Source: Prauserella marina (GTDB taxonomy: Bacteria; Actinomycetota; Actinomycetes; Mycobacteriales; Pseudonocardiaceae). From it: a DNA stretch of 64,000 bases. Shown in pieces: positions 25,256-35,256 of this stretch. Location: assembly GCF_002240355.1 (NCBI RefSeq), contig NZ_CP016353.1, positions 620,001-684,000 on the forward strand, written 5' to 3'. The notes under the pieces were generated by a model that saw only the letters and a program-made list of their open reading frames with translations, was not told where the DNA came from and did no database searches. Position 1 is the stretch's first letter; each line of letters starts with the position of its first letter. The position numbers and the translations under genes are program-made.

Positions 25256-25624
25256 GTGATCCAGCAGGAGTCGCGACTACGAGTCGCCGACAACACGGGT
25301 GCCAAGGAGATCCTGACCATCCGCGTGCTCGGTGGCTCGGGGCGGCGCTACGCGGGCATCGGCGACATCATCGTCGCTACCGTCAAGGACGCCATCCCGG
25401 GCGCCAACGTGAAGCGTGGTGACGTGGTCAAGGCCGTCATCGTCCGCACAGCGAAGGAGAAGCGTCGCCCCGACGGTTCCTACATTCGCTTCGACGAGAA
25501 CGCCGCGGTGCTCATCAAGACCGACAACGAGCCGCGAGGCACCCGTATCTTCGGACCGGTCGGCCGCGAACTCCGCGACCGCAAGTTCATGAAGATCATC
25601 TCGCTTGCGCCGGAGGTGCTCTAA
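25256..25624 (+). CDS. rplN: 50S ribosomal protein L14
   Basis: 122 aa from GTG 25256 ([16 protein letters not shown] follows), preceded by CAGGAG. The frame is open further upstream, but only this start gives the family N-terminus. [15 protein letters not shown] is conserved. First gene of the spc block; its TAA is followed directly by the rplX ATG. Confidence 0.97.
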   Translation: MIQQESRLRVADNTGAKEILTIRVLGGSGRRYAGIGDIIVATVKDAIPGANVKRGDVVKAVIVRTAKEKRRPDGSYIRFDENAAVLIKTDNEPRGTRIFGPVGRELRDRKFMKIISLAPEVL

Positions 25625-25939
25625 ATGAAGGTGAAGAAGGGCGACACCGTCCTCGTCATCGCCGGTAAGGACAAGGGCGCGAAGGGCAAGGTCATTCAGT
25701 CCTACCCCGAGCGTCAGCGGGTCCTCGTCGAGGGTGTCAACCGGATCAAGAAGCACACGCGCATCACACAGACGCAGCGGGGTGCCCAGTCCGGCGGCAT
25801 CATCACCCAGGAGGCGCCCATCCACGTTTCGAACGTGATGGTCGTGGACTCCGACGGCAAGCCGACGCGCGTTGGCTACCGCATTGGCGAGGACGGCAAG
25901 AAGGTTCGTATCTCGCGTAGGACGGGCAAGGACATCTGA
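25625..25939 (+). CDS. rplX: 50S ribosomal protein L24
   Basis: 104 aa. [20 protein letters not shown] is the KOW motif; the rest matches the assembly-initiator protein of the 50S. Zero spacing from rplN and one-base overlap with rplE (TGATG). Confidence 0.98.
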   Translation: MKVKKGDTVLVIAGKDKGAKGKVIQSYPERQRVLVEGVNRIKKHTRITQTQRGAQSGGIITQEAPIHVSNVMVVDSDGKPTRVGYRIGEDGKKVRISRRTGKDI

Positions 25940-26508
25940 TGACGACCGCAGAGAAAACGTATCCAACGCCGCGGTTGAAGACCCGATACCGCGAAGAGAT
26001 CGCAGGGCAGCTCCGCGAGGAGTTCGCCTTCGCCAACCCCCACCAGATTCCCGGTGTGGTCAAGGTTGTTGTCAACATGGGCGTCGGCGACGCCGCCAAG
26101 GACAGCAAGCTGATCGAGGGCGCCGTCCGCGACCTCGCCACCATCACAGGGCAGAAGCCCGAGGTGCGCAAGGCACGCAAGTCCATCGCGCAGTTCAAGC
26201 TGCGCGAGGGCCAGCCCATCGGCGCTCGCGTGACGCTGCGTGGCGACCGCATGTGGGAATTCCTCGACCGGTTGCTGACCATCGCGCTGCCCCGTATCCG
26301 CGACTTCCGCGGGCTCTCGGACCGGCAGTTCGACGGCAAGGGCAACTACACGTTCGGCCTGACCGAGCAGTCGATGTTCCACGAGATCAACCCTGACGCC
26401 ATCGACCGCCCCCGCGGAATGGATGTCACGGTCGTCACGACCGCCACCACCGACGACGAGGGCCGCGCGCTGCTTCGCAAGCTCGGCTTCCCGTTCAAGG
26501 AGAACTGA
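25939..26508 (+). CDS. rplE: 50S ribosomal protein L5
   Basis: 189 aa. [11 protein letters not shown] and [18 protein letters not shown] are conserved 5S-rRNA-binding segments. Normal length. Four bases before rpsN. Confidence 0.98.
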   Translation: MTTAEKTYPTPRLKTRYREEIAGQLREEFAFANPHQIPGVVKVVVNMGVGDAAKDSKLIEGAVRDLATITGQKPEVRKARKSIAQFKLREGQPIGARVTLRGDRMWEFLDRLLTIALPRIRDFRGLSDRQFDGKGNYTFGLTEQSMFHEINPDAIDRPRGMDVTVVTTATTDDEGRALLRKLGFPFKEN

Positions 26509-26512
26509 GCAG

Positions 26513-26698
26513 ATGGCCAAGAAAGCTCTGATCGCCAAGGCGGCCCGCAAGCCGAAGTTCAAGGTGCGCGCCTACACCCGCTGCCAGCGCTGCGGCCGGC
26601 CCCACTCGGTCTACCGCAAGTTCGGCCTCTGCCGAATCTGCCTGCGGGAGATGGCGCACGCGGGCCAGCTTCCCGGCGTCAGCAAATCCAGCTGGTGA
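26513..26698 (+). CDS. rpsN: 30S ribosomal protein S14, zinc-binding (type Z)
   Basis: 61 aa. Two CxxC pairs (RCQRCGR and LCRICLR) form the zinc ribbon of the short C+ form. The long zinc-free paralogue used under zinc starvation is not in this window. Ends SKSSW as usual. Confidence 0.97.
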   Translation: MAKKALIAKAARKPKFKVRAYTRCQRCGRPHSVYRKFGLCRICLREMAHAGQLPGVSKSSW

Positions 26699-26774
26699 AG
26701 GCTTTTTCCGTCCCATCCACTTCGCCACAGGCCCCGTGACGGGGAACCAGGGCGAGAAAGGTTGACAGGTCACC

Positions 26775-27173
26775 ATGACGATGACCGACCCGATCGCAGA
26801 CTTCTTGACTCGTCTGCGTAACGCGAACTCGGCGTACCACGACGAGGTCGTGCTTCCTCACTCGAAGATCAAGGCGAACATCGCCGACATCCTCAAGCGC
26901 GAGGGCTACATCTCGGACTTCCGCTCCGAGCCCGGCGAGAAGCACAAGAACCTGATCGTCGAGCTCAAGTACGGCCCGAACCGTGAGCGCAGCCTCGCGG
27001 GCTTGCGCCGTATCTCCAAGCCCGGCCTTCGGGTGTACGCGAAATCGACCACTCTGCCCAGCGTCCTCGGTGGCCTTGGCGTCGCGATCATCTCGACGTC
27101 CTCCGGCCTCCAGACCGACCGGCAGTGCAAGCGCAACGGCGTGGGCGGCGAAGTCCTCGCCTACGTTTGGTGA
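26775..27173 (+). CDS. rpsH: 30S ribosomal protein S8
   Basis: 132 aa. [18 protein letters not shown] start and the STSSGL segment near the C-terminus are typical. In E. coli S8 represses the spc operon. A 76-bp gap upstream holds no gene. Confidence 0.98.
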   Translation: MTMTDPIADFLTRLRNANSAYHDEVVLPHSKIKANIADILKREGYISDFRSEPGEKHKNLIVELKYGPNRERSLAGLRRISKPGLRVYAKSTTLPSVLGGLGVAIISTSSGLQTDRQCKRNGVGGEVLAYVW

Positions 27174-27188
27174 GGAAGGGGGACTGGC

Positions 27189-27728
27189 ATGTCACGCATC
27201 GGAAAGTTGCCGATCACCGTCCCCTCCGGGGTCGAGGTGACCATCGAAGGGCAACACGTCACAGTCAAGGGGCCCAAGGGCACCCTTGAGCACACGGTCC
27301 CGGAGCCGATCGCGCTTGAGCGCGACGAAGACGGCGTTCTGACGGTCAAGCGGCCGGACGACGAGCGGGAGAGCCGCGCGCTGCACGGCCTGACCCGCAC
27401 ACTGGTGAACAACCTCGTCGTCGGTGTCACCGATGGCTACGAGAAGAAGATGGAAATCCACGGGGTCGGTTACCGCGTGCAGGCCAAGGGCTCGGACCTT
27501 GAGTTCGCCCTCGGCTACAGCCACCCGGTAATGATCAAGGCTCCGGAGGGCATCACCTTCAAGGTGGAGACCCCGACCAGGTTCTCGGTGTCCGGCATCG
27601 ACAAGCAGAAGGTCGGCCAGATCGCGGCGGTCATCCGCAAGTTGCGGCGCCCTGACCCCTACAAGGGCAAGGGCCTTCGCTACGAGGGCGAGCGCATCCG
27701 TCGCAAGGTCGGAAAGACGGGTAAGTGA
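27189..27728 (+). CDS. rplF: 50S ribosomal protein L6
   Basis: 179 aa. [16 protein letters not shown] start and the C-terminal [14 protein letters not shown] motif. Two-domain protein at the base of the L7/L12 stalk. Full length. Confidence 0.98.
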   Translation: MSRIGKLPITVPSGVEVTIEGQHVTVKGPKGTLEHTVPEPIALERDEDGVLTVKRPDDERESRALHGLTRTLVNNLVVGVTDGYEKKMEIHGVGYRVQAKGSDLEFALGYSHPVMIKAPEGITFKVETPTRFSVSGIDKQKVGQIAAVIRKLRRPDPYKGKGLRYEGERIRRKVGKTGK

Positions 27729-27730
27729 TC

Positions 27731-28129
27731 ATGAGCGAAACGGTTACTAAGCGCAAGCCGGTCGGCAAGGACATCTCGACCCGTCGCCGTGCAGGCAAGG
27801 TTCGTCGGCACGCCCGGCTGCGCAAGAAGATCAGCGGCACCCCGGAACGCCCCAGGATGTCGGTGAAGCGTTCGTCGCGGCACATCGTCGTTCAGTTGAT
27901 CGACGATCTCACCGGGCACACCCTTGCTTCCGCGTCCAGCCTTGAGGCGGACGTGCAGGCCGTCGAGGGTGACAAGAAGGCCAAGGCCGCCAAGGTTGGC
28001 GAACTGGTCGCGGCTCGCGCCAAGAACGCGGGCATCTCCAAAGCGGTGTTCGACCGGGGTGGCAACGCCTACCACGGCCGGATCGCCGCGCTGGCCGACG
28101 CCGCCCGCGAGGCGGGGTTGGAGTTCTAG
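27731..28129 (+). CDS. rplR: 50S ribosomal protein L18
   Basis: 132 aa from ATG 27731; an in-frame GTG at 27725 overlaps the rplF stop and would add two residues. Arg/Lys-rich N-terminus, then [18 protein letters not shown] and [12 protein letters not shown]. Binds 5S rRNA with L5. Confidence 0.96.
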   Translation: MSETVTKRKPVGKDISTRRRAGKVRRHARLRKKISGTPERPRMSVKRSSRHIVVQLIDDLTGHTLASASSLEADVQAVEGDKKAKAAKVGELVAARAKNAGISKAVFDRGGNAYHGRIAALADAAREAGLEF

Positions 28130-28165
28130 GACAGTGAACATTCTCGAGAACGGAAGGAACGCCTG

Positions 28166-28801
28166 ATGCCGGGACGTACGCGGCAATCCGGCGGCCAGGG
28201 CGGACCCGGAGGCGACCGCGAACGCGGTGGCGGCCGGGACCGCAGGGACCGTCGTGACGGTGGCCGTGGCGGGGCGGCCCAGGACAAGACCCCGCACCTC
28301 GAGCGCGTCGTAGCGATCAACCGCGTGGCCAAGGTCGTCAAGGGTGGTCGTCGCTTCAGCTTCACCGCGCTGGTCGTCGTCGGTGACGGCGACGGGCAGG
28401 TCGGTGTCGGTTACGGCAAGGCCAAGGAAGTGCCGGCCGCCATCGCCAAGGGCGTCGAGGAGGCGAAGAAGAACTTCTTCCGCGTTCCTCGTATCGCAGG
28501 CACCATCCCGCACCCGGTACAGGGTGAGGAGGCCGCTGGTGTGGTGCTGCTGCGCCCCGCCAGTGCCGGTACCGGTGTCATCGCCGGTGGCCCTGTCCGT
28601 GCGGTGCTTGAGTGCGCTGGTGTGCACGACGTGTTGTCGAAGTCGCTCGGCAGCGACAACGCGATCAACATCGTGCACGCGACGGTGCGGGCGCTGAAGG
28701 ACCTGCAACGTCCGGAGGAGGTCGCGGCTCGCCGTGGCTTGCCGCTTGAGGATGTCGCGCCGGCCAGGATGCTGCGTCAGCGCGCGGGCCAGGGGGTCTG
28801 A
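28166..28801 (+). CDS. rpsE: 30S ribosomal protein S5
   Basis: 211 aa. A Gly/Arg/Asp-rich N-terminal extension of about 40 aa precedes [19 protein letters not shown] and [18 protein letters not shown]5 shapes the mRNA entry and decoding fidelity. The extension is common in actinobacteria. Ends one base before rpmD. Confidence 0.98.
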   Translation: MPGRTRQSGGQGGPGGDRERGGGRDRRDRRDGGRGGAAQDKTPHLERVVAINRVAKVVKGGRRFSFTALVVVGDGDGQVGVGYGKAKEVPAAIAKGVEEAKKNFFRVPRIAGTIPHPVQGEEAAGVVLLRPASAGTGVIAGGPVRAVLECAGVHDVLSKSLGSDNAINIVHATVRALKDLQRPEEVAARRGLPLEDVAPARMLRQRAGQGV

Positions 28802-28802
28802 C

Positions 28803-28985
28803 ATGACGCAGCTTAAGGTCACTCAGATCAAGAGCGCGATCGGCACGAAGCAGAACCACCGTGCCTCTCTGCGTACCCTCGGGCTGCGCAAGATTCGGCA
28901 GTCCGTGGTTCGGGATGACACGCCTCAGGTGCGCGGGCTCATCCACACCGTTAGGCACCTGGTTGTAGTGGAGGAGGTCAAGTAA
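28803..28985 (+). CDS. rpmD: 50S ribosomal protein L30
   Basis: 60 aa from ATG 28803. [19 protein letters not shown] and [10 protein letters not shown] are the family signature. Its TAA overlaps the rplO ATG by one base. Confidence 0.97.
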   Translation: MTQLKVTQIKSAIGTKQNHRASLRTLGLRKIRQSVVRDDTPQVRGLIHTVRHLVVVEEVK

Positions 28986-29428
28986 TGGCCATCAAGATCC
29001 ACCACTTGCGACCTGCACCCGGCGCCAAGCGGGACAAGATCCGCGTCGGCCGTGGTGAGGGCTCCAAGGGTAAGACCGCCGGTAGGGGTACGAAGGGCAC
29101 GAAGGCCCGGAAGAACGTTCCCGCCGGCTTCGAGGGTGGGCAGATGCCCATCCACATGCGGCTGCCGAAGCTGCGTGGTTTCAAGAACCGGTTCCGTACC
29201 GAGTACCAGCCGGTCAACGTCGGTGACATCGCCAGGGTGTTCGCCGATGGCGGCAAGGTCAGCAAGGAAGACCTCGCGGCGAATGGCCTTGTTCGCAAGG
29301 GCAAGCTCGTGAAGGTCCTCGGCAACGGCGAGGTGGAGGGCGTCAAGCTCGACATCACCGCCGACGCTTTCTCGGCAAGCGCCAAGGAGAAGCTCGAAGC
29401 CGCTGGTGGCTCCATCACCAAGCTCTGA
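28985..29428 (+). CDS. rplO: 50S ribosomal protein L15
   Basis: 147 aa. [21 protein letters not shown] start, Gly/Lys-rich loop and the [15 protein letters not shown] segment (read in part). Last gene before a strong terminator, so secY is transcribed separately here. Confidence 0.98.
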   Translation: MAIKIHHLRPAPGAKRDKIRVGRGEGSKGKTAGRGTKGTKARKNVPAGFEGGQMPIHMRLPKLRGFKNRFRTEYQPVNVGDIARVFADGGKVSKEDLAANGLVRKGKLVKVLGNGEVEGVKLDITADAFSASAKEKLEAAGGSITKL

Positions 29429-29458
29429 GCATTCCCAAGCGGCGTTATGCCGTTCAGC

Positions 29459-29495
29459 AAAACGGCCCACCGGCCACAACCCGGTGGGCCGTTTT
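29459..29495 (+). terminator. Terminator of the S10-spc cluster
   Basis: AAAACGGCCCACCGG (29459-29473) pairs perfectly with CCGGTGGGCCGTTTT (29481-29495) around a 7-base loop and ends in four T. Symmetry of the A and T runs means it could work in both directions. Confidence 0.9.
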
Positions 29496-29540
29496 CGTGC
29501 GTCCCCGACATTTCATCCCACCTCGCCTCCCGTTGTCCCC

Positions 29541-29569
29541 AACCGCGTTTAGCCCGCGAACTGCGGTCC
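29541..29569. repeat. Palindromic repeat unit 4
   Basis: AACCGCGTTTAGC-CC-GCGAACTGCGGTCC. First of two units 12 bp apart behind the rplO terminator. Confidence 0.75.
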
Positions 29570-29580
29570 GGCGTGGCCCA

Positions 29581-29616
29581 CCCGACCGCGTTTAGCCCGC
29601 GAACTGCGGGTCGGGC
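29581..29616. repeat. Palindromic repeat unit 5
   Basis: CCCGACCGCGTTTAGC-CC-GCGAACTGCGGGTCGGG. Same orientation as unit 4 and nearly the same sequence, so the pair is a direct tandem. Confidence 0.75.
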
Positions 29617-29913
29617 CTGGATGCCTTGCGGTGCCCTCATGTCAGGATGAGATGAGGAAAACGGCCTCTGGAGTACGTGGACCAGGCGGTCGACGAAGGG
29701 GTAACGGGCACCCCGATGCCGCCGCGCTGAGGCAAAAGCCGCACTATGTGAGTTGGCTTGCGGCGGGGCTGTTAGAGTCGACCACACGCTTTGGGACTGG
29801 TATGCCCCGAAGTTCCCCTGGCTTGCCCGCCAGCAACAGTGTGTCCTGCCGACCCCAGTGTCGGCCAAGCCGTTCGTCGGTTGATCACCGACGACGCCGA
29901 GGAGGTCCCCCGC
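29617..29913 (+). promoter_or_regulatory. secY upstream region
   Basis: About 300 bp without a gene. TAGAGT at 29773-29778 is a plausible -10 hexamer, about 140 bp from the start codon. No good -35 is present at the right distance (TTGGCT is 14 bp away). A promoter is expected because a terminator closes the upstream cluster. Confidence 0.35.
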
Positions 29914-31221
29914 GTGCTCAGCGCTTTCCGCTCGGCTCTCGCGACGCCGGACCTGCGCAAGAAGATCCTGTTCACGCTGATGATCGTGGTGGTCTACCGG
30001 ATCGGCACGGTCATTCCAGCGCCCGGGGTTTCCTACCCGAACGTTCAGGCATGTCAGGCGCAGAGCCAAGACCAGAACATTTTCTCCCTGCTGAATCTCT
30101 TCAGCGGCGGGGCGCTCCTACAGTTGTCGATCTTCGCGACCGGCATCATGCCGTACATCACGGCGAGCATCATCGTTCAGCTCCTCACCGTGGTCATTCC
30201 GCGCTTCGAGGAACTGAAGAAGGAAGGGCAGGCAGGGCAGAGCAAGCTCACGCAGTACACGCGCTACCTGACGATCGCGCTCGCGGTGCTACAGGCCACC
30301 GGCGTCATCGCACTCGCGGACCGCGGTGCCCTGTTCGGTGATTGCGACCAGCCGGTCATCCCTGACAACAGCGTCTACACACTGGCGCTCACGGTTCTCA
30401 CCATGACAGCGGGTACCGCGGTCATGATGTGGCTGGGTGAGTTGATCACCGAGCGGGGTGTCGGCAACGGCATGTCGTTGCTGATCTTCCTGAACATCGC
30501 GGCGCAGATCCCGGCAGAAGGTGCCAACATCCTGAACAACCAGGGTGGCCTCATCTTCTTCTTCGTCTGCCTGCTGGCACTGGCGATCATCGCGAGCGTC
30601 ATCTTCGTCGAGCAGGGGCAACGTCGTATCCCGGTCCAGTACGCGAAGCGTATGGTCGGGCGCCGGATGTACGGCGGTACGTCGACCTACCTGCCGATCA
30701 AGGTCAACCAGGCCGGTGTCATCCCGGTCATCTTCGCTTCGTCGTTGCTGTACCTGCCGGATCTCATCGGCAGGCTCATCGGAGACCCGAACCAAGCATC
30801 TGGCTGGCAGCGTTTCCTGCAGACATACTTGGTGGATCAGTCGAGCTGGGTGCACATCCTGGCGTACTTCGCGCTGATCATGTTCTTCACGTACTTCTAC
30901 ATCACCATCACGTTCAACGTGGATGAGCGTGCGGAGGAGATGAAGAAGTTCGGCGGGTTCATTCCAGGTATCCGTCCAGGCAGGCCCACGGCCGAGTACC
31001 TGGGCTTCGTGCTCAGCCGGATCACTCTTCCGGGTTCGATTTACCTCGGCCTCGTGGCGATTCTGCCCAACTTCTTCTTGTCCATCACCGGCCAGGGGCA
31101 GAACCAGAACTTCCCCTTCGGCGGCACGGCTGTGCTGATCATGGTCGGTGTCGGTCTTGACACCGTGAAGCAGATCGAAAGCCAGCTCATGCAGCGCAAC
31201 TATGAAGGGTTCCTCCGATGA
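29914..31221 (+). CDS. secY: Protein translocase subunit SecY
   Basis: 435 aa from GTG 29914, with GGAGG at 29901-29905. The frame is open upstream to 29791, but that part has no ribosome site and no family resemblance. Ten transmembrane helices are visible; landmarks are [29 protein letters not shown] (plug and lateral gate) and [16 protein letters not shown] (cytoplasmic loop C5). It forms the Sec channel. Its TGA overlaps the adk ATG by four bases. Confidence 0.98.
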   Translation: MLSAFRSALATPDLRKKILFTLMIVVVYRIGTVIPAPGVSYPNVQACQAQSQDQNIFSLLNLFSGGALLQLSIFATGIMPYITASIIVQLLTVVIPRFEELKKEGQAGQSKLTQYTRYLTIALAVLQATGVIALADRGALFGDCDQPVIPDNSVYTLALTVLTMTAGTAVMMWLGELITERGVGNGMSLLIFLNIAAQIPAEGANILNNQGGLIFFFVCLLALAIIASVIFVEQGQRRIPVQYAKRMVGRRMYGGTSTYLPIKVNQAGVIPVIFASSLLYLPDLIGRLIGDPNQASGWQRFLQTYLVDQSSWVHILAYFALIMFFTYFYITITFNVDERAEEMKKFGGFIPGIRPGRPTAEYLGFVLSRITLPGSIYLGLVAILPNFFLSITGQGQNQNFPFGGTAVLIMVGVGLDTVKQIESQLMQRNYEGFLR

Positions 31222-31772
31222 CGCGTGTGGTTTTGGTCGGTCCACCAGGTGCGGGTAAAGGCACGCAGGCGGCGGCGCTGTCCGAGCGCCTCGGCGTTCC
31301 CCATATCTCCACCGGTGAGCTGTTCAGGGCACACGTCGGTGAGCAGACTCCGCTGGGACAGGAAGCCAAGCGTTACCTCGATTCCGGTGACCTCGTTCCC
31401 GACTCGGTGACCAACGAAATGGTGCGAGAGCGGCTGGCGGAGCCGGACGCGAAGCGGGGTTTCCTGCTCGACGGCTTCCCCCGCAACACCAAGCAGGCCG
31501 AGGTGCTCGGCGAGATGCTGTCGGACGCCGACATGTCACTGGATGCGGCGATCGAATTGCAGGTGGCCGAGGATGTGCTGGTCGAGCGGCTTCTTTCGCG
31601 GGGGCGCTCGGACGACACGGAGGAGGTCATCCGCCGTCGGCAGCAGGTGTACCGCTCAGAGACGGCCCCGTTGCTGGAGTACTACGCGGACATCCTGGTG
31701 ACCGTTGACGGCGTCGGCGATGTCGACGAGGTGTCGACGAGGGTGCTGGACGCACTCAACAAGCCCTCGTGA
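31218..31772 (+). CDS. adk: Adenylate kinase
   Basis: 184 aa. P-loop [10 protein letters not shown] at about 7-16, AMP site with HISTGELFR, and [11 protein letters not shown]. It is the short form with a minimal lid ([10 protein letters not shown]) and no zinc fingers, as in mycobacteria. Converts AMP and ATP to two ADP. Overlaps secY and map by four bases each. Confidence 0.98.
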   Translation: MTRVVLVGPPGAGKGTQAAALSERLGVPHISTGELFRAHVGEQTPLGQEAKRYLDSGDLVPDSVTNEMVRERLAEPDAKRGFLLDGFPRNTKQAEVLGEMLSDADMSLDAAIELQVAEDVLVERLLSRGRSDDTEEVIRRRQQVYRSETAPLLEYYADILVTVDGVGDVDEVSTRVLDALNKPS

Positions 31773-32593
31773 ATCTTCGCGCTCTGCCTGTGCTGCGGTG
31801 GCTTCGCCGTGGCGGGTCCATCGAGGTCAAGACACGTGGTGAATTGGAAGCCATGCGTGAGGCGGGCCTTGTCGTCGCCCACACGTTGGCCGAGGTCACG
31901 AAGGCTGCTCAGCAGGGTGTGACCACTGCGGAACTGGACGAGCTGGCCGAGCAGTGCATTCACGATGCGGGCGCGGTGCCGTCGTTCAAGGGCTATCACG
32001 GTTTCCCCGCGTCCATCTGCGCGTCGGTGAACGAGCAGATCGTCCACGGTATTCCGTCGAGTAAGCAGGTGTTGGCGGACGGTGATCTGCTGTCCGTCGA
32101 CTGCGGAGCCATCTTGACGGGCTGGCATGGAGACGCGGCGGTCACCATCGAGGTAGGCAGCGTTTCGCCCGCGGACTGTGCTTTGTCCGCCGCGACCAAA
32201 TCCGCCATGTGGGCTGGTATAGAAGCAGCCCGGCCCGGTATTCGACTGACGGACATATCGCACGCGATCGAGCAGGCGGCGGAGCGCGCCGGCGCCACCG
32301 ACGGCGTCGAGTACGGAATGATCGCTGAATATGGTGGCCACGGTATCGGCCGCGAGATGCACATGGATCCGTTCTTGCCCAACCTCGGAAAACCGGGGAA
32401 AGGGCCGCGTATCAACTCGGGGGCGGTCCTCGCCATCGAGCCCATGTTGACAGGCGGCGGCAGCGAAACCCTCGAACTCGACGATGGCTGGACCGTCGTC
32501 ACCGCTGATCACTCTCGCGCATCACATTGGGAACACACCGTGGCCATCACTGACGACGGTCCGTGGGTGCTCACCGCTCCTGAGGGCAAGTAG
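31769..32593 (+). CDS. map: Methionine aminopeptidase, type I
   Basis: 274 aa from GTG 31769. The metal ligands are seen in SVDCGA (Asp), WHGDAA (Asp), [10 protein letters not shown] (His), AIEPML (Glu) and HWEHTVAI (Glu). Removes initiator Met from new proteins. The first 15 residues are Arg/Leu-rich and variable. Last gene of the secY-adk-map unit. Confidence 0.97.
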   Translation: MNLRALPVLRWLRRGGSIEVKTRGELEAMREAGLVVAHTLAEVTKAAQQGVTTAELDELAEQCIHDAGAVPSFKGYHGFPASICASVNEQIVHGIPSSKQVLADGDLLSVDCGAILTGWHGDAAVTIEVGSVSPADCALSAATKSAMWAGIEAARPGIRLTDISHAIEQAAERAGATDGVEYGMIAEYGGHGIGREMHMDPFLPNLGKPGKGPRINSGAVLAIEPMLTGGGSETLELDDGWTVVTADHSRASHWEHTVAITDDGPWVLTAPEGK

Positions 32594-32615
32594 CCTCGCC
32601 GTCCCCTGTCTGACA

Positions 32616-32640
32616 TCGCATTTAGCCCGCTAAAGGCGGT
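32616..32640. repeat. Palindromic repeat unit 6
   Basis: TCGCATTTAGC-CC-GCTAAAGGCGGT, 23 bp after the map stop. Outer arms are imperfect. Confidence 0.7.
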
Positions 32641-32653
32641 GGTGACCACGGTC

Positions 32654-32683
32654 CGGACCGCGTTTAGCCCGCTAAATGCAGCG
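32654..32683. repeat. Palindromic repeat unit 7
   Basis: CGGACCGCGTTTAGC-CC-GCTAAATGCAGCG, same orientation as unit 6 and 13 bp from it. Confidence 0.7.
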
Positions 32684-32782
32684 TGTCGGGTACGACCGTG
32701 GTTCTGTAACGGTGTTACGTGCAGGTGGTCGACCACGGTGTGTCGCAGGCCGCCTAACATGGGCGGCCCCGAATTAGGGTCC

Positions 32783-32810
32783 TTGACACGAGGTGCGTAC
32801 ACTGTTTAGT
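32783..32810 (+). promoter_or_regulatory. Candidate infA promoter
   Basis: Perfect TTGACA (32783-32788), 16-bp spacer, TTTAGT (32805-32810). It lies about 120 bp upstream of infA, beyond two palindromic repeats and downstream of map. It would start the infA-rpmJ-alpha operon transcript. Confidence 0.55.
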
Positions 32811-32931
32811 CGGCGTGCTCTTCACGTCGATTCCATGGCGCTATGAATTCCTAGGGCATTGGAGTCGAGGTGACGCGCGTGCCACTGACAAGTAGCACTC
32901 ACCGCTCAACCAATCACGAAACGCGGAGGAC

Positions 32932-33153
32932 ATGGCGAAGAAAGACGGGGCCATTGAAGTCGAAGGCCGCGTAATCGAGCCGCTTCCCAACGCGATGTTT
33001 CGCGTCGAGTTGGAGAACGGCCACAAGGTCCTTGCACACATCAGTGGCAAGATGCGGCAGCACTACATCCGCATTCTGCCGGAGGACAGGGTTGTCGTAG
33101 AGCTGTCACCCTACGACTTGTCCCGTGGTCGCATCGTCTACCGCTACAAGTGA
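32932..33153 (+). CDS. infA: Translation initiation factor IF-1
   Basis: 73 aa S1-fold protein. [26 protein letters not shown] start (read in part) and [15 protein letters not shown] end match the family exactly. Ribosome site GGAGGA just upstream. Occupies the A site during initiation. Confidence 0.98.
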   Translation: MAKKDGAIEVEGRVIEPLPNAMFRVELENGHKVLAHISGKMRQHYIRILPEDRVVVELSPYDLSRGRIVYRYK

Positions 33154-33226
33154 TCACGGTGAGCGTGGTGACGGGCAACCGTCACCGGGGGGCGCGCAAC
33201 TCAGCACGAGCAGGAAAGCAGGAGAC

Positions 33227-33340
33227 GTGAAGGTCAAACCTAGCGTCAAGAAGATCTGCGACAAGTGCCAGATCGTCCGTCGGCACGGGCGGATCATGGT
33301 GATCTGCGACAACCTCCGGCACAAGCAGCGGCAGGGCTGA
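33227..33340 (+). CDS. rpmJ: 50S ribosomal protein L36 (zinc form)
   Basis: 37 aa from GTG 33227 with GGAGA upstream. [13 protein letters not shown] start; three Cys and a His (CDKC, ICDNLRH) form the zinc site. 73 bp after infA, as in other actinomycetes. Confidence 0.96.
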   Translation: MKVKPSVKKICDKCQIVRRHGRIMVICDNLRHKQRQG

Positions 33341-33546
33341 TCGCCAGCACTCGTTACAGAGTGGCTTGACATCTCAATACCTCCCCGCACCTGCCGGGCC
33401 GCACCTCAGCGGCGGCCAGGTTCACCCCCGGACTCCAGGCCGGGGCCGGGACACCATCCGCGAGAGCGGGTGGGCGACAGCGAGTCGTCCCGGGATGGAC
33501 GGGGAGCAGACCTGGAGAGACGACTAACGAAGGAGCATCAGCGCCA
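33341..33546 (+). other. Gap between rpmJ and rpsM
   Basis: About 206 bp without a gene. TTGACA at 33366-33371 has no -10 at 16-18 bp. GC-rich inverted segments suggest a folded leader before rpsM, but I could not define one structure. GGAGCA at 33535 serves rpsM. Confidence 0.4.
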
Positions 33547-33927
33547 ATGGCACGACTCGCTGGCGTCGACCTCCCCCGCGAAAAGCGGTTGGAGATCGCG
33601 CTTACCTACATCTACGGCGTCGGCCGTACCCGCTCCAAGGAACTCATCACCGCCACCGGCCTCAACGCGGACAGCCGCGTGCGGGACCTCAGCGATGACG
33701 ACGTTGTGAAGCTGCGGGATTACATCGAAGAGAACTTCAAGGTCGAGGGTGACCTTCGCCGCGAGGTGAACGCCGACATCCGTCGCAAGATCGAGATCGG
33801 GTGCTACGAGGGTCTGCGCTGGCGTCGTGGCCTGCCCGTCCGTGGGCAGCGCACCAAGACGAACGCCCGCACCCGCAAGGGCCCGAAGAAGACGGTTGCC
33901 GGCAAGAAGAAGGCGGGCAAGAAGTGA
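33547..33927 (+). CDS. rpsM: 30S ribosomal protein S13
   Basis: 126 aa. [19 protein letters not shown] start, [12 protein letters not shown] and the [19 protein letters not shown] segment are conserved. Lys-rich tail contacts the P-site tRNA. Its TGA overlaps a GTG that opens the small ORF at 33924. Confidence 0.98.
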   Translation: MARLAGVDLPREKRLEIALTYIYGVGRTRSKELITATGLNADSRVRDLSDDDVVKLRDYIEENFKVEGDLRREVNADIRRKIEIGCYEGLRWRRGLPVRGQRTKTNARTRKGPKKTVAGKKKAGKK

Positions 33928-34115
33928 GTGTCCGAGGCAAGAAGGTTGTGCAGCTCGGCGGCGCCTCGCAGCGTCGTGGCACGGCCTCGTGTGTGTCTCC
34001 GAAGGCGCTCTATGCCCGCCCGATGGCGCTGCGCCAGCTCTACACCGATGCCGGAACTGTGATCCGGCGCGGGCAGCGCGAAGCAGCAGCAGCCCACCAA
34101 GAGAACTCGCGTTAA
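33924..34115 (+). CDS. Uncharacterised 63-aa protein coupled to rpsM
   Basis: GTG 33924 overlaps the rpsM stop as GTGA, and TAA at 34113-34115 lies 19 bases before the rpsK ATG. The frame fills the rpsM-rpsK gap. About 46 of 63 sense codons end in G or C, close to a coding pattern for this genome. The product is basic: it starts [19 protein letters not shown], has a central [20 protein letters not shown] and ends [11 protein letters not shown] recognise no family. No signal peptide or membrane helix. The canonical alpha operon has no gene here, so it is a candidate new small ribosome-associated or regulatory protein; a chance open frame in GC-rich DNA is the alternative. Confidence 0.5.
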   Translation: MSVRGKKVVQLGGASQRRGTASCVSPKALYARPMALRQLYTDAGTVIRRGQREAAAAHQENSR

Positions 34116-34134
34116 CGAGGAGAATCACCCAGAC

Positions 34135-34539
34135 ATGCCACCGAAGGCTCGTACTTCCGGCGCCAAGAAGGTAAGGCGCAAGGAAAAGAAAAACGTCGCT
34201 CATGGCCATGCGCACATCAAGAGCACGTTCAACAACACCATCATCTCCATCACCGACCCCAACGGCGCCGTGATCTCGTGGGCCTCTTCCGGCCACGTCG
34301 GCTTCAAGGGCTCCCGTAAGTCCACGCCGTTTGCCGCGCAGATGGCCGCTGAGAACGCCGCGCGCAAGGCCGCCGAACACGGCATGAAGAAGGTCGACGT
34401 GTTCGTGAAGGGCCCGGGCTCCGGCAGGGAGACCGCGATCCGGTCGTTGCAGGCGGCCGGCCTTGAGGTCGGCACCATCCAGGACGTGACCCCGCAGCCT
34501 CACAACGGCTGCCGCCCGCCCAAGCGGCGCCGGGTCTGA
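34135..34539 (+). CDS. rpsK: 30S ribosomal protein S11
   Basis: 134 aa. [19 protein letters not shown] and [13 protein letters not shown] end are family signatures. Platform protein near the E site. Ribosome site GAGGAG at 34117-34122. Confidence 0.98.
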   Translation: MPPKARTSGAKKVRRKEKKNVAHGHAHIKSTFNNTIISITDPNGAVISWASSGHVGFKGSRKSTPFAAQMAAENAARKAAEHGMKKVDVFVKGPGSGRETAIRSLQAAGLEVGTIQDVTPQPHNGCRPPKRRRV

Positions 34540-34562
34540 GGAACGGGGAGGAGTAAGAACAC

Positions 34563-35168
34563 ATGGCTCGCTACACCGGCCCCGCGACTCGTGTCTCGCG
34601 GCGTCTCAAAGTTGACCTCATCGGCGGCGACCAGGCTTTCGAGCGTCGCCCTTACCCGCCCGGCCAGCACGGCCGCGGCAGGGTCAAGGAGAGCGAATAC
34701 CTGCTGCAGCTTCAGGAGAAGCAGAAGGCCCGGCACACGTACGGCATCCTTGAGCGCCAGTTCAAGCGCTACTACGAGGAAGCCGCCCGCCGTGCGGGCA
34801 AGACGGGTGAGAACCTGCTGCAGATCCTTGAGTCGAGGTTGGACAACGTCGTTTACCGTGCGGGTCTCGCTCGCACCCGGCGCCAGGCTCGTCAGCTCGT
34901 CAGCCACGGCCACTTCGTCGTGAATGGCCAGAAGGTCAACATCCCCAGCTTCCGGGTTTCCAAGTTCGACATCATCGATGTGCGTCCCAAGTCGATGCAG
35001 ATGTTGCCGTTCGTTGCAGCGAAGGAAGCGATGGGCGAGCGGCCCATCCCGGCATGGCTGCAGGTTGTTTCCTCGACCCTCCGCATCCTCGTGCACCAGT
35101 TGCCCGAGCGCGCGCAGATCGAGGTTCCCGTGCAGGAACAGTTGATCGTCGAGTTCTACTCGAAGTGA
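34563..35168 (+). CDS. rpsD: 30S ribosomal protein S4
   Basis: 201 aa. [15 protein letters not shown] start, S4 RNA-binding domain with [21 protein letters not shown] (read in part). No N-terminal zinc Cys set, so it is the zinc-free form. In E. coli S4 represses the alpha operon. Confidence 0.98.
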   Translation: MARYTGPATRVSRRLKVDLIGGDQAFERRPYPPGQHGRGRVKESEYLLQLQEKQKARHTYGILERQFKRYYEEAARRAGKTGENLLQILESRLDNVVYRAGLARTRRQARQLVSHGHFVVNGQKVNIPSFRVSKFDIIDVRPKSMQMLPFVAAKEAMGERPIPAWLQVVSSTLRILVHQLPERAQIEVPVQEQLIVEFYSK

Positions 35169-35256
35169 TCTGGTGGCGGCGCCCCGAGTGCGCCGCTGCT
35201 ACGCCACACCTTTCGGCGTCATATGGCGGGCGTCGGCAGGAAAGGAAGTAAAGAAA

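Noticed and set aside
29541-29616. Palindromic repeats as ordinary factor-independent terminators
   Set aside because: They lack U runs, occur beside true terminators, and some lie inside truA or a pseudogene.
33366-33371. TTGACA upstream of rpsM as a promoter
   Set aside because: No -10 hexamer at 16-18 bp; kept only as a remark in the gap entry.
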